NCBI RefSeq assembly: GCF_040222955.1
Contig: NZ_JAVKCA010000022.1
Location: 124,001 to 188,000 of the forward strand
Length of the DNA: 64,000 nucleotides
Source: Marinoscillum sp040222955
Lineage (GTDB): Bacteria > Bacteroidota > Bacteroidia > Cytophagales > Cyclobacteriaceae
Direction of reading: 5' to 3'
Positions within the stretch are counted from its first letter, which is position 1, and each line of letters opens with the position of its first letter. Positions 43,626 through 52,217 of the stretch are shown piece by piece. The notes below the pieces were generated by a model. That model worked only from the letters and a program-made list of their open reading frames with translations, had not been told where the DNA came from and made no database searches. Made by a program: the position numbers and the translations under genes.

Positions 43626-43655
43626 TAAAGTATCTAAAAAGTTTATTTGAGCAAA
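43626..43655 (-). promoter_or_regulatory. Bacteroidota-type promoter for M57 copy B
   Basis: On the minus strand TTTG (43652-43655) and TACTTTA (43626-43632) are 19 bases apart, the ideal spacing. The leader to the ATG at 43566 is about 50 bases. Confidence 0.5.
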
Positions 43656-43855
43656 ATATTCTTTTGAATTAGAATAAATATGTGAATTATTGTTTTTTTG
43701 CGGTATAATATTTCGTAAAAGTGTAATATTTATCGCAATAATTCCGAGCTCTTACAGGTCAAGGCTTACAATACGCTCAAATAAGCCCTAAACGCAGAAT
43801 TCTACCCAAAATCATCGCTGAATCCACTCCATTAATCTTAATTATATTCGCTGCT

Positions 43856-46423
43856 ATGAAGCGGCTGTTTTGGATGCATTTTATCACCCTGATCTGTGTG
43901 AGTACTGTTTTGGCTCAGTCCAGACTCTCACCCAAATTAAAGGAAGAGTCCCGGAGGCGCATGCACCTCAGCGTTATGGATACTTTTTCCATAGCTGTGA
44001 AGGATGAGTCCCTTTTTGTGGAGCAATATGGGGATCGCCTGAAGGTACTTACCTGGCACCAGGGCTCGTCCACGCTCACCTTCTATGCTGCTCGTAATCT
44101 GATATTCGATGAATTAATGGAGAATGAAAATATTCTCTTCATTGATGCTCCAGACGCCCCGAAAGAAGAATCGGTACTGGATGTACCTGACTTTCGATAC
44201 AACAGAATCCGGAAAATACAGCATCAGTACCCCAACCTCCAGGGCAGTGGTCTCAGGCTATCACTCAAGGAGAGAACATTTGATGTAGCAGATATTGATT
44301 TGGTTGGCAAGACATTTCTCATTGGCCTGGAGGCAGAAGATGTATCACAACATGCCACGGATATGGCCACCATCATTTTGGGTGCCGGCCATACTTCTCC
44401 GCTTTATAAGGGAATCGCCACGGCAGCCATGATAGCATCCTCAGACTTTAATAACCTCCTGCCCGATGATGAAACGGTTTTGACACAAAATGAAATATAC
44501 CTTCAAAACCATTCCTATGGGGTAGGCATTGAAAACTACTATGGGGTAGAAGCATACGCCTACGATCAGTCTATTTTTTCTCAACCTGAAATCGTACATG
44601 TTTTTTCTGCGGGGAACGCCGGCACATCCCGCCCGGAGGATGGCATTTATAGCGGACTCTCTTTCGCCAATCTCACCGGCACCTTTAAACAAGCCAAAAA
44701 TACGCTTATCGTCAGTGCTGTGGACACCAGTCTGGCGGTAAGCCCATACAACTCCAGAGGACCTGCATTTGACGGACGCGTCAAGCCGGAGCTCACAGCC
44801 TATGGTGGAGGCGGCACCTCAGATGCCGCGGCTATTGTTTCTGGTATTGTGACGTTGCTTCAGGAAGCCTTTCAGGATAAAACCCTTCAATTGCCTACTT
44901 CTGCCATGATCAAAGCTGTGCTCATAGCTGGTGCGGATGACATTGGGCCTGATGGAATTGATTTCTATTCGGGATATGGTAGTGCCAATGCGTCAAAGTC
45001 GAGACAAATCCTGGAAAGCGGCTGGCACCATGCCACGACTGTCCACAAGGGAGAAAATACCTCTTTGGAAATGGAAGTGCCTGCAGGCGTCAGTCAAGTT
45101 AAGGTGGCAGTGAGCTGGGTGGACCCTCCAGCTGAGCTCAATACCACCAGTGCACTGATCAACGATGTGGATGCCCTGCTCACCCATGAAGGCGCTACCT
45201 GGCTGCCATGGATTCTTGATCACAGTCCCTCGGAAGCAGCGCTCAATCGGCCTTCCCAAAGAGGTTCCGATCACCTGAACAATACGGAATTTTTCTCTCT
45301 GGAATCACCGCAAGCCGGACCTTATCAGCTGCAATTATCCGGAACCAACCTTAGCTCAACGAGTCAGGATGTTTCCATAGCCTGGTATTTCGAAATGGCG
45401 GACACTTTTGACTGGGACTTCCCCACCTCCAGCGATATTCTGCCCGCCAACAATCCGGAACGGCTCATCTGGAATTCCACCTTGGCCGCCAGCGAGGGGC
45501 TAGTGGCTTATCAGCTGGCTGATGGGGAATGGGTGGACGTTGGGGCAGTAGATTTAAACGAGCCATTCAGCTGGCTAACCCCGGATACCTCCGCCACTGT
45601 CCGGTTGAAAATGACCGTGGGGGCCAAAGAATTCATTTCTGACTATTTTTCCTTATCCGAATTGCCTGCCGTATCTGTCGCATTCAATTGTGAAGAAACT
45701 TTTGGGCTGCAGTGGCCCCAAATCGGCGCAGCTCAATCCTATGAGGTATATGAAATGGGAGCAACCTCCCTGAACCTGATCGGAACGACCACAGACACCA
45801 TATATACCATCGATAAGTCTGCCAGTGTATACTACTCAGTGGCTCCGGTGATCGGTGATGCCAGTGGTTTGCGGAGTCTGGCGCTCAATTATACATTTCA
45901 GGGGACCTTTTGTTACTTCAACTTCTTTGCTGCCGAGCGCGCCAGTGAAGAAACTGTGCGGGTCACGCTCAACCTGAGCACTTCGGCCAATATAGAACAC
46001 ATAGAAGTGCTCAGATTTGTGAATGCTACAGAGGAAATATGGACCGATATCGTACCGGCAGGTCAAACTTCTTTTGTGCTTTCAGACAATGACCTGGATC
46101 CGGGGCTTATGGCCTACCAGGCCGTTCTGTATTTCAAAGATGGAAGCCATCTCCAATCAGAGGAGAGTGCCCTGTATATCGAAAGACCTGGTCAGGTGAT
46201 GGTGTTTCCAAACCCCACCGCCGAAAATTATATCAACCTGCTCTCCTCCGGTACTGGACAGGTGCTCCAGATCATGGATGACCGGGGCAAATTAGTCCTG
46301 GAAAAAAAGCTGGTGGAGTCCTTTGAATACATCATCGTACAGGACTTCAGCGCTGGCTTGTACCTCTACCGACTCATGGAAGGTGAAAAAGTAGTGGACA
46401 CCGGAAAGTTTATCAAGCGCTGA
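43856..46423 (+). CDS. S8 subtilisin-like peptidase with type IX secretion C-terminal domain
   Basis: The 855 residues comprise a signal peptide (1-20), prodomain-like region (30-110), an S8 domain (about 125-390), beta-sandwich domains (390-770) and a type A T9SS sorting domain (about 780-855, starting VFPNPTAENY). The His motif is HATDMAT (His166), the oxyanion Asn is in NHSYG (Asn218) and the Ser motif is GGTSDAAA (Ser322). At the place of the usual DTG the sequence reads KER, so Glu139 stands where Asp is expected. It could still act, as sedolisins use Glu, or be inactive. It would be exported and attached to the cell surface. Confidence 0.9.
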   Translation: MKRLFWMHFITLICVSTVLAQSRLSPKLKEESRRRMHLSVMDTFSIAVKDESLFVEQYGDRLKVLTWHQGSSTLTFYAARNLIFDELMENENILFIDAPDAPKEESVLDVPDFRYNRIRKIQHQYPNLQGSGLRLSLKERTFDVADIDLVGKTFLIGLEAEDVSQHATDMATIILGAGHTSPLYKGIATAAMIASSDFNNLLPDDETVLTQNEIYLQNHSYGVGIENYYGVEAYAYDQSIFSQPEIVHVFSAGNAGTSRPEDGIYSGLSFANLTGTFKQAKNTLIVSAVDTSLAVSPYNSRGPAFDGRVKPELTAYGGGGTSDAAAIVSGIVTLLQEAFQDKTLQLPTSAMIKAVLIAGADDIGPDGIDFYSGYGSANASKSRQILESGWHHATTVHKGENTSLEMEVPAGVSQVKVAVSWVDPPAELNTTSALINDVDALLTHEGATWLPWILDHSPSEAALNRPSQRGSDHLNNTEFFSLESPQAGPYQLQLSGTNLSSTSQDVSIAWYFEMADTFDWDFPTSSDILPANNPERLIWNSTLAASEGLVAYQLADGEWVDVGAVDLNEPFSWLTPDTSATVRLKMTVGAKEFISDYFSLSELPAVSVAFNCEETFGLQWPQIGAAQSYEVYEMGATSLNLIGTTTDTIYTIDKSASVYYSVAPVIGDASGLRSLALNYTFQGTFCYFNFFAAERASEETVRVTLNLSTSANIEHIEVLRFVNATEEIWTDIVPAGQTSFVLSDNDLDPGLMAYQAVLYFKDGSHLQSEESALYIERPGQVMVFPNPTAENYINLLSSGTGQVLQIMDDRGKLVLEKKLVESFEYIIVQDFSAGLYLYRLMEGEKVVDTGKFIKR

Positions 46424-46428
46424 AAGCA

Positions 46429-46495
46429 AGAAAGCTGTCCCCAAAAGATCCCTCACCACGAATGGGTGAAAATGACCTTCTCAGGACAGCTTTCT
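46429..46495. repeat. Long-loop inverted repeat between convergent S8 and htpG genes
   Basis: AGAAAGCTGTCC (46429-46440) and GGACAGCTTTCT (46484-46495) are perfect 12-base arms separated by 43 bases, with a small inner hairpin (TCACC/GGTGA). It sits exactly between two convergent stops and could end transcription from both sides, although no long T run is present. Confidence 0.6.
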
Positions 46496-46517
46496 GATTC
46501 TACCCTGGGGCAGAAAG

Positions 46518-48410
46518 TTACTTTACTGCCAGCTCCACACTTCTGTTGATGAAGTTGGTCAGGTTTTTACCACTCAGCATTCCCTGTGAAAGGAGTGCCC
46601 AGTCATAAGCCTGCTTGGCCAATGCCACCTGATCGTCCTCGCTCTCCGCATCTACTATCTTGCGGGTAAACGCGTGGTTGGCATTCACTGATACTGACAG
46701 GTTGAGCGGCATCTCACCGAACATCATCGGGCCGCCACCGCCCTGAGCCTGCATGTCTCTCATCCTGCGAATAAACTCAGGCAGGGTGATGGTCACCGGC
46801 ATGTCATCCGTAGCCATAGGCTCTATGGTCACGTTATTTTTCTCATCCCCAATGGCCTTCTTGAAGGCCGCAGATACTTTCTCCTTCTCAGTATCAGAGA
46901 GCACAGATTCCTTCTTCTCATCTTTATCGATGAGCTTGTCTATCACGTCAGCATCCACTCGCTTGAGGGTAACACCTTCATATTTCTGCTCCACGTGGTT
47001 GATGAAGTGACTGTCTACCGGGCCGTCCAGCACCAGCACGTCATAGCTTCGCTTCTTCGCGGTTTCCAGATAGCTGTGCTGCTTTTCTTCATCCGTGGTG
47101 TAAAGGAAAACCACACTCTTGTCCTTATTGGTCTGGTTAGTGGCCACCTCTTTTTTATACTCCTCTATGTTGAAGAATTTACCCTCTACGTTTTTCACCA
47201 AAGTGAAATCCTTGGCTTTCTCTTCAAACTTCTCTTCGGAGATCATTCCGTATTTTACGAAAACACCGATATCACTCCATTTCTGCTCGTAGCTCGGTCT
47301 GTCCTTTTTGAACAGGTCACCCAGCTTATCCGCCACTTTCTTGGTAATGTATCCGTTGATTTTCTTCACGTTGCTGTCTGACTGCAGGTAGCTACGCGAC
47401 ACGTTCAGCGGAATGTCCGGAGAGTCGATCACCCCATGAAGCAACTGCAAAAAGTCCGGCACTATGTCCTTCACCTCATCGGTGATAAACACCTGACGTG
47501 AGTACAACTGGATCTTATTCCGCTGAACTTCAAAATCTTTTTTAAGTTTTGGGAAATAAAGGATTCCGGTAAGGTTGAAAGGATAGTCCACATTCAAATG
47601 AATCCAGAAAAGTGGCTCTTCTGAAAAAGGGTAGAGCTCTTTGTAGAATTCGAGGTAATCTTCATCCTTCAGATCACTTGGTGACTTGGCCCAGAGTGGC
47701 TCAGGATTGTTGATAATGTTATCTTCCTGGACGGTTTTCCACTTTTTCTTACCGTCTTTGTCTTCTCCATCCTCTACCTGTCTGTCCTTTTGTCCGAATC
47801 GGATCGGCACAGGCAAAAACTTGGAGTATTTATCCAGGATACCCTGGATTCTGTGTTCTTCTAAAAATTCTTCTGAGTCGTCGGCAATGTGGAGGATGAT
47901 CTCTGTGCCGCGCTCTTTCTTCTTGCTTGTTTTGATCTCAAACTCTGTGTTTCCATCACACAACCAGGCTGCAGGCTCAGCACCTTCCTGATAAGAGAGT
48001 GTCTGGATCTCTACTTGCTTGGCCACCATGAATGCTGAGTAAAAGCCCAGCCCGAAGTGACCGATGATCTGCTGCTCATCACCCTTGTCTTTGTATTTTT
48101 CCACAAACTCTGTGGCTCCCGAAAAAGCAATCTGGTTGATGTACTTCTTGATTTCTTCGGCCGTCATACCAATTCCCTTGTCAGAAATGGTGATGGTTTT
48201 CTTCTTTTTGTCAACGCTGACGTCAATGGTCAGATCTCCAAGCTCACCTTTATATTCTCCCAGAGAAGCCAATCTTTTAATCTTCTGGGTGGCATCTACA
48301 GCGTTGGAGGTAAGCTCGCGTAGGAATATCTCATGATCGGAGTATAAAAACTTCTTGATGATCGGGAAGATATTCTCCGTGTGGATTGAAATAGTACCTT
48401 TCTCTTGCAT
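46518..48410 (-). CDS. htpG: Molecular chaperone HtpG (Hsp90)
   Basis: This 630-residue cytoplasmic Hsp90 refolds or stabilises client proteins with ATP. N-terminal GHKL ATPase motifs are present: LRELTSNAVDA, ISDKGIGMT and GHFGLGFYSAF. The middle domain contains LNVSRSYLQSD and the C-terminal dimer domain ends in NRSVELAVK. The length is normal. It is separated from the downstream S8 gene by a long inverted repeat. No heat-shock operator is obvious upstream. Confidence 0.96.
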   Translation of the reverse strand: MQEKGTISIHTENIFPIIKKFLYSDHEIFLRELTSNAVDATQKIKRLASLGEYKGELGDLTIDVSVDKKKKTITISDKGIGMTAEEIKKYINQIAFSGATEFVEKYKDKGDEQQIIGHFGLGFYSAFMVAKQVEIQTLSYQEGAEPAAWLCDGNTEFEIKTSKKKERGTEIILHIADDSEEFLEEHRIQGILDKYSKFLPVPIRFGQKDRQVEDGEDKDGKKKWKTVQEDNIINNPEPLWAKSPSDLKDEDYLEFYKELYPFSEEPLFWIHLNVDYPFNLTGILYFPKLKKDFEVQRNKIQLYSRQVFITDEVKDIVPDFLQLLHGVIDSPDIPLNVSRSYLQSDSNVKKINGYITKKVADKLGDLFKKDRPSYEQKWSDIGVFVKYGMISEEKFEEKAKDFTLVKNVEGKFFNIEEYKKEVATNQTNKDKSVVFLYTTDEEKQHSYLETAKKRSYDVLVLDGPVDSHFINHVEQKYEGVTLKRVDADVIDKLIDKDEKKESVLSDTEKEKVSAAFKKAIGDEKNNVTIEPMATDDMPVTITLPEFIRRMRDMQAQGGGGPMMFGEMPLNLSVSVNANHAFTRKIVDAESEDDQVALAKQAYDWALLSQGMLSGKNLTNFINRSVELAVK

Positions 48411-48525
48411 ATCGTTATTGTGATTTTTTTAATTCTGAGAGTCCTTGAAATCAAATACTATTCCAGAGGTTAAATACTGTCAAGATGGCAGAGCGTTGAC
48501 AGCTCCAGGTGGGCTGGCTCCAAAC

Positions 48526-48550
48526 AAAAAATCCGTCAAAAGACGGATTT
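48526..48550 (-). terminator. Terminator after the DUF4293 gene
   Basis: On the minus strand AAATCCGTC and GACGGATTT form a perfect nine-base stem with a four-base loop, followed by further T residues. It lies 24 bases after the stop at 48575. Confidence 0.85.
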
Positions 48551-48574
48551 AAAATGATGGTAAGTCACGAATTA

Positions 48575-49063
48575 TTATCTAATCCTGTCCGCACTCCGCA
48601 CCAGTTTTTCATCCTTTCGGATAAAGCGGTTGGCCAGCGAGTTAAACAAGAGTGCAGCTGCAATAATATAGAAGCCTATTTCAAAATTGCCCTGGGTGTT
48701 GGGGTTCAGCATTTGATCTCCCTTGGTAGAGTAGTAATAAGTCATACCCAGGCAGCCACCCATAATCAACGAGTTGAGTGCCCCAAGCTTCATCTGTCTC
48801 AGTCTGGTTTTGTATTGGAAGATGGAAAACAAGGCAATGCCTGCAGCCAAAATGGCCAGGGCGGAAATCCAGTAAGTATCTACAGAAGCCATCACTGTAA
48901 GTTCTCCGGCCTCATCATATGAAGCGTACACCATTTTAAAAGCATTCAGCGTCACTTTCTCCTGGACATCAAGGTCCAGCTTGTTCCAAATGGGCAAAAA
49001 AAGCACGGTCACCATGATAGCGGCTACCAGAAACAAAAAGACAGATTGGATTCTTTGAATCAT
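48575..49063 (-). CDS. DUF4293 integral membrane protein
   Basis: I start it at the ATG at 49061-49063, which gives MIQRIQSVFLFLVAAIM, the usual beginning of this family; a start at 49084 adds seven residues. The 162 residues form four membrane helices with a short loop after the first. DUF4293 is limited to Bacteroidota and of unknown function, and often lies near truA or transcription genes, as here where truA is divergent about 100 bases away. Confidence 0.88.
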   Translation of the reverse strand: MIQRIQSVFLFLVAAIMVTVLFLPIWNKLDLDVQEKVTLNAFKMVYASYDEAGELTVMASVDTYWISALAILAAGIALFSIFQYKTRLRQMKLGALNSLIMGGCLGMTYYYSTKGDQMLNPNTQGNFEIGFYIIAAALLFNSLANRFIRKDEKLVRSADRIR

Positions 49064-49160
49064 AATTTCTAATATTTCTCGCAAAAATGCCGATCCCTCC
49101 CCACAAACCCAATCGAATGTCTACAAATTCTTTACCAGGTAAAGTCTTACTTTTGCAGCC

Positions 49161-49910
49161 ATGAGGTATTTCCTGGACATTTCATATCGCGGCACGGCAT
49201 TTCATGGATGGCAAATTCAGCCTAATGCCCACACCGTGCAGGAAGAAATCAACCGGGCGCTGAGTACGATTCTTCAGCAGGACATTGCCTGTCTCGGAAG
49301 TGGCCGTACGGATACCGGTGTACATGCACTTCAGCAAGTTGCTCATTTTGATGCGGAACTTTCTGATTCATTGGTGCAGCTTCAGTATCGGCTAAATGGA
49401 TTACTCCCTCCAGAGATAAGCATCAACGCCATCCGACCCGTTAACCCCGAAGCACATGCCCGCTTTGATGCCGTGCGGCGTACCTATCATTATCACCTTC
49501 ACCAACAGAAAGATCCTTTCAAAACGGGGACTTCCTATTTTTTTTCAAGAAACCTGGAGGTCGCACCAATCCGGGAGGCCATTGCATTGTTTAAAAGTTG
49601 GAAGAACTTTCAGGCTTTTAGTAAGGTTCATACTGATGTCAATCATTTTGATTGTGATATTTACGAGATAAGCTGGCAAGAAACCAACGACGGCCACTTA
49701 TTTTCCGTAAGTGCCAATAGATTTTTGCGGGGCATGATCAGGGCCATGGTGGGCACCCTGCTGGAAGTGGGGCAGGGCAGACTTAGTCAATCAGAACTTG
49801 AGAACATATTGGCAAGCGGCGAAAGATCCCGCGCAGGGCGGGCTGTGCCTCCCGAGGGTCTTTTCCTTACTGAGGTAAAATATCCCGAATCAATATACCT
49901 AGACATTTAA
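49161..49910 (+). CDS. truA: tRNA pseudouridine(38-40) synthase TruA
   Basis: The 249-residue enzyme converts uridines 38-40 of the tRNA anticodon arm to pseudouridine. The catalytic Asp is in GSGRTDTGVHA (about residue 54), and RTYHYHLH and NRFLRGMIRAMVG are further family marks. The length is normal. The transporter gene starts 3 bases after its stop with a TTG codon, so the two are probably cotranscribed. Confidence 0.95.
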   Translation: MRYFLDISYRGTAFHGWQIQPNAHTVQEEINRALSTILQQDIACLGSGRTDTGVHALQQVAHFDAELSDSLVQLQYRLNGLLPPEISINAIRPVNPEAHARFDAVRRTYHYHLHQQKDPFKTGTSYFFSRNLEVAPIREAIALFKSWKNFQAFSKVHTDVNHFDCDIYEISWQETNDGHLFSVSANRFLRGMIRAMVGTLLEVGQGRLSQSELENILASGERSRAGRAVPPEGLFLTEVKYPESIYLDI

Positions 49911-49913
49911 GCA

Positions 49914-51680
49914 TTGGAGAAAGAAAAAACGATTAGTGGGAATATATTGGATTTGCAGATACTAAGGAGACTCTTCGTATTTGCAAAACCCTATCAAAAG
50001 CAATTTTACCTGGTGGTGTTTCTCACCATAGCCCTGGCACTGCTCACACCTGTGCGACCATGGATCATCCAGTATACCATAGACAACAACGTGGCCCATG
50101 GTGATTACAACGGCCTGGTATTCTGGGTAATTGTGCTCATTGTGCTACTCGTTGCTCAGGCCATTGTGCAGTATTTTCATACCTACATGTCAGGTTGGCT
50201 GGGGCAGTATATCATCAAAGACATACGTGTTAAGCTTTTCAATCATCTCCAGAATCTTCGTCTCCGGTTTTTTGATAAAACACCCATTGGCCGACTCGTC
50301 ACCAGAAGCGTGAGTGATATCGAAACCTTATCTGAGGTGTTCAGTACAGGGATTGCGGGTATTATTGCGGACGTGCTCCAGCTGCTCGTGATTCTGGTCT
50401 TTATGTTCGCACTCAGCTGGCAGCTGACACTTGTCAGCCTGGCACTGCTGCCGATTCTGCTGTTTGCCACTTATGTTTTCAAGGAAAAAGTAAAGGTCTC
50501 CTTCAATGAAGTGCGAACTGCCGTTTCCAACCTCAACTCGTTTGTACAGGAGCACATCACCGGGATGAACATTGTTCAAATCTTCAATGCCGAGAAGAGG
50601 GAGATGGAAAAATTTAAAGAGATCAACCGCGAGCACCGCAAGGCCAATATCAAAGGAGTGTTTTATTACGCCACCTATTTCCCTGTCGCAGAGATTATTC
50701 AGGCCGGGGGCATAGGCCTCATCGTGTGGTACGGAGCAGGTAGTGTCATCCAGGAGCAACTTACACTTGGCGTACTCATTGCCTTCATCATGTATATTCA
50801 GATGTTTTTCAGACCTATCCGAATGATTGCCGACCGGTTCAACACCCTGCAGATGGGAATAGTGGCCTCCAACAGGATTCTGGATCTCATGGACAGCAAA
50901 GAGTACATAGAAGACAATGGAAGTCATAACCCTGAGGACATAGAAGGTACCGTGAAGTTTGAAAATGTCTGGTTTGCCTACAACGATGAAGATTGGGTAC
51001 TGAAAGACATCAATTTTGAAGTGCAAAAAGGTGAAGCTTTGGCACTGGTGGGCGCTACAGGTGCAGGTAAGTCATCGGTGATCAATCTGCTCACCCGGTT
51101 TTATGAGATCAACAAAGGAACTATTGCCATTGACGAAACCAATATTCGCGAGTTTGAACTGGGAAATCTCAGAAACCACATCGCGGTGGTGCTACAAGAT
51201 GTCTTCCTGTTTTCTGACACCATCTATAATAACATTACCCTTCGCAATCCGGACATCAGTCTGGAAAAAGTGCGGGAGGCAGCAGAGTTAGTGGGGGCCA
51301 GGTCATTCATAGAGCGCCTTCCTGGTGGGTTTGATTACAATGTGATGGAGCGTGGGGCCACCCTTTCAGTGGGGCAGCGCCAGTTGATTTCTTTTGTCCG
51401 TGCCATGGTTTATGATCCTAAAATCATTGTACTGGATGAGGCGACCAGCTCAGTGGATACAGAAACAGAAGAGCTGATCCAGGAGGCCATCCAAAAGCTG
51501 ATGAAGGGCCGGACTTCCATCGTCATTGCCCACAGACTTTCCACCATTCAGAATGCAGATAAAATTCTGGTACTGGATAAAGGAGAGATCGTGGAAGAAG
51601 GAACCCACGACACACTACTTGAATTAGACGGCTTTTATACGCAACTTCACCAAATGCAGTACAAAGAAGTGGTATCATGA
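49914..51680 (+). CDS. ABC exporter half-transporter, MdlB/YheH-like, with catalytic Walker B
   Basis: The 588 residues hold a six-helix exporter membrane domain (about 20-320) and an ATPase domain (about 345-585). Walker A is GATGAGKSS, the signature is LSVGQRQ instead of LSGGQ, and Walker B is IIVLDEATSSVD with the catalytic Glu. The start is TTG (49914-49916); no ATG is available near it and the N-terminus EKEKTISGN is normal. The altered signature and intact Glu match the MdlB/YheH half of heterodimeric exporters, whose partner is probably the convergent gene at 52218. Confidence 0.9.
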   Translation: MEKEKTISGNILDLQILRRLFVFAKPYQKQFYLVVFLTIALALLTPVRPWIIQYTIDNNVAHGDYNGLVFWVIVLIVLLVAQAIVQYFHTYMSGWLGQYIIKDIRVKLFNHLQNLRLRFFDKTPIGRLVTRSVSDIETLSEVFSTGIAGIIADVLQLLVILVFMFALSWQLTLVSLALLPILLFATYVFKEKVKVSFNEVRTAVSNLNSFVQEHITGMNIVQIFNAEKREMEKFKEINREHRKANIKGVFYYATYFPVAEIIQAGGIGLIVWYGAGSVIQEQLTLGVLIAFIMYIQMFFRPIRMIADRFNTLQMGIVASNRILDLMDSKEYIEDNGSHNPEDIEGTVKFENVWFAYNDEDWVLKDINFEVQKGEALALVGATGAGKSSVINLLTRFYEINKGTIAIDETNIREFELGNLRNHIAVVLQDVFLFSDTIYNNITLRNPDISLEKVREAAELVGARSFIERLPGGFDYNVMERGATLSVGQRQLISFVRAMVYDPKIIVLDEATSSVDTETEELIQEAIQKLMKGRTSIVIAHRLSTIQNADKILVLDKGEIVEEGTHDTLLELDGFYTQLHQMQYKEVVS

Positions 51681-52216
51681 ATGTAACCCTGACCAGGTAT
51701 TTCTACCTGAGCCTCATCATTTTATTTCTGACCATCATCATCGGCTCCATCTACTACATGCTGGGTGGTTTTGACGAAGTAAAGGCCTACAGGCTGGATC
51801 CTATTGAAAGAACGGTGGCAGGCCAAATGTTTATAAGCCACTATACTGACCAGGCTCCGATAGACTTTGGCACCAGGTGTAGGGAGATGATTGCCAACAA
51901 GGACATTGACGGAACCCTGACCATCATTACTTTTCATAATGATACCCTGCCAAAAAATCATATCGCCCGGTTCATAGGCATTAGCCTGGCCGCCGAGATG
52001 TCAGAGATTCCTGAGAGTTTCGAGGTACGCCAATTTCAGTCAAACGCACGTTATGCAGTGTTTCTCAGCATGCACGTATTGGTGCAACCAAGACCCCACA
52101 AAATTGAGTCGATGCTGCATGCAAAAGCTCAGGAAGAAGGAGATGAGCTGGAAGATTTCTTTATGGAGATCCGTTTCCCGGACAATTCGCTGATCGTGGA
52201 AGGCTGGGCCAGGTAG
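51677..52216 (+). CDS. Membrane-anchored protein, possibly GyrI-like ligand-binding domain
   Basis: The 179 residues have one N-terminal membrane helix (about 8-28) and a soluble domain outside or inside the membrane. The soluble part has strand-helix repeats with HIARFIGISL and a C-terminal MEIRFPDNSLIVEGW that resemble GyrI-like small-molecule-binding domains, though the match is only by eye. It overlaps the ABC transporter gene by four bases (ATGA) and ends one base before the convergent ABC gene's stop region, so it may bind a substrate or drug for the exporter. Confidence 0.65.
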   Translation: MNVTLTRYFYLSLIILFLTIIIGSIYYMLGGFDEVKAYRLDPIERTVAGQMFISHYTDQAPIDFGTRCREMIANKDIDGTLTIITFHNDTLPKNHIARFIGISLAAEMSEIPESFEVRQFQSNARYAVFLSMHVLVQPRPHKIESMLHAKAQEEGDELEDFFMEIRFPDNSLIVEGWAR

Positions 52217-52217
52217 A

